Shown here piece by piece: positions 14,649-14,899 of a DNA stretch of 14,899 nucleotides. Source of the DNA: Treponema sp. (GTDB taxonomy: Bacteria > Spirochaetota > Spirochaetia > Treponematales > Breznakiellaceae); NCBI GenBank assembly GCA_031263265.1, contig JAISGE010000010.1, positions 1 to 14,899 on the forward strand, read 5' to 3'. Below the pieces are notes generated by a model. That model was given only the letters and a program-made list of their open reading frames with translations, made no database searches and had not been told where the DNA came from. The translations under genes were made by a program, and so were the position numbers. Within the stretch, counting starts at the first letter, position 1. Each line of letters starts with the position of its first letter.

Positions 14649-14899
14649 ATGTCCATCATGCTCCCCAAAATCGATTTCGCCTTCAAACTCCTGTTCGGCG
14701 ACCACCGTAGCAAGAATATCCTTGCCGATTTCCTCAAAGCTGTCCTGCCAAACCTCGCTGAGGAGGAGTTTGAGGAACTGACCATCGTGGACCCCCAGCT
14801 CAAACGGGAGTTCCGCAGCGACAAGCTGGAAATCCTGGACGTAAAACTGCGTACCGCCCGTGGAAAATCCATTGATATAGAGATACAAATCTCCGCTCT
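14649..14899 (+). CDS. Rpn-family PD-(D/E)XK nuclease/putative transposase, 5' part
   Basis: The first 83 residues of a protein that runs off the window. Residues 7-32 (KIDFAFKLLFGD, then NILADFLKAVL) are the conserved N-terminal helix of the Rpn/PD-(D/E)XK family. Residues 58-80 (DKLEILDVKLRTARG, then SIDIEIQ) give the nuclease core, with D64 and E78-x-Q80 in the places of the PD and E-x-K/Q catalytic residues. Proteins of this family promote DNA recombination and are often annotated as transposases. The ATG at 14649 is used; ATG 14658 is an alternative. It lies immediately after a broken paralogue, so this locus has received or duplicated Rpn genes more than once. I cannot see whether its C-terminus is intact. 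Confidence 0.85.
   Translation, partial: MSIMLPKIDFAFKLLFGDHRSKNILADFLKAVLPNLAEEEFEELTIVDPQLKREFRSDKLEILDVKLRTARGKSIDIEIQISA

Noticed and set aside
14550..14888. A 112-codon open frame on the - strand
   Set aside because: It is antisense to the Rpn-family N-terminus on the + strand, which has family motifs and a promoter.

Overview
The window looks like a piece of a spirochaete chromosome, most likely a moderate-GC Treponema of the termite-gut kind (T. azotonutricium or T. primitia-like). This is an inference from gene content: a treponemal-style FlgM, an asd-lysA pair, a FIST/MCP sensor, a beta-helix repeat protein rich in 'GGTL' and 'MSGG' motifs, and Rpn/PD-(D/E)XK nuclease-transposase genes. 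No rRNA, tRNA or CRISPR array was seen.

Layout. (1) 47-1037: an AT-rich EFR1-type flavodoxin/ferredoxin gene boxed by perfect 19-bp inverted repeats, which looks like a small non-autonomous mobile cassette. (2) 1195-3066 (-): an M3 oligopeptidase (pepF) with a strong promoter that leaves almost no 5' leader, divergent from asd-lysA. (3) 3269-5658 (+): asd and lysA, overlapping by ATGA, the aspartate-to-lysine branch. A 12-codon ORF with a very strong ribosome binding site follows. (4) 5769-7711 (-): a cytoplasmic FIST sensor protein and an MCP signalling module, overlapping by ATGA. A run of 17 C sits just inside the MCP reading frame and makes it a candidate phase-variable switch. (5) 7798-9827 (-): a SpoU/TrmH RNA methyltransferase translationally coupled to a membrane GT2 glycosyltransferase. 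(6) 9938-13311 (-): an apparent operon HD-domain protein - mnmA - pyrE - rsmI - flgM ending in a 15-bp terminator hairpin, with a sigma-28-like promoter for flgM in the rsmI-flgM gap. (7) 13312-14899: an accessory, decaying region with a 24-bp tandem repeat, a frameshifted beta-helix gene fragment, paired hairpins, a broken Rpn gene, a nested hairpin element, and the start of an apparently intact Rpn gene running off the window.

Housekeeping genes (lysine synthesis, pyrimidine synthesis, tRNA/rRNA modification, peptide turnover) occupy the middle. They are flanked by mobile or decaying DNA at both ends. The most interesting candidate is the FIST-MCP pair: a ligand sensor whose signalling half could be switched on and off by slippage of a homopolymer tract.
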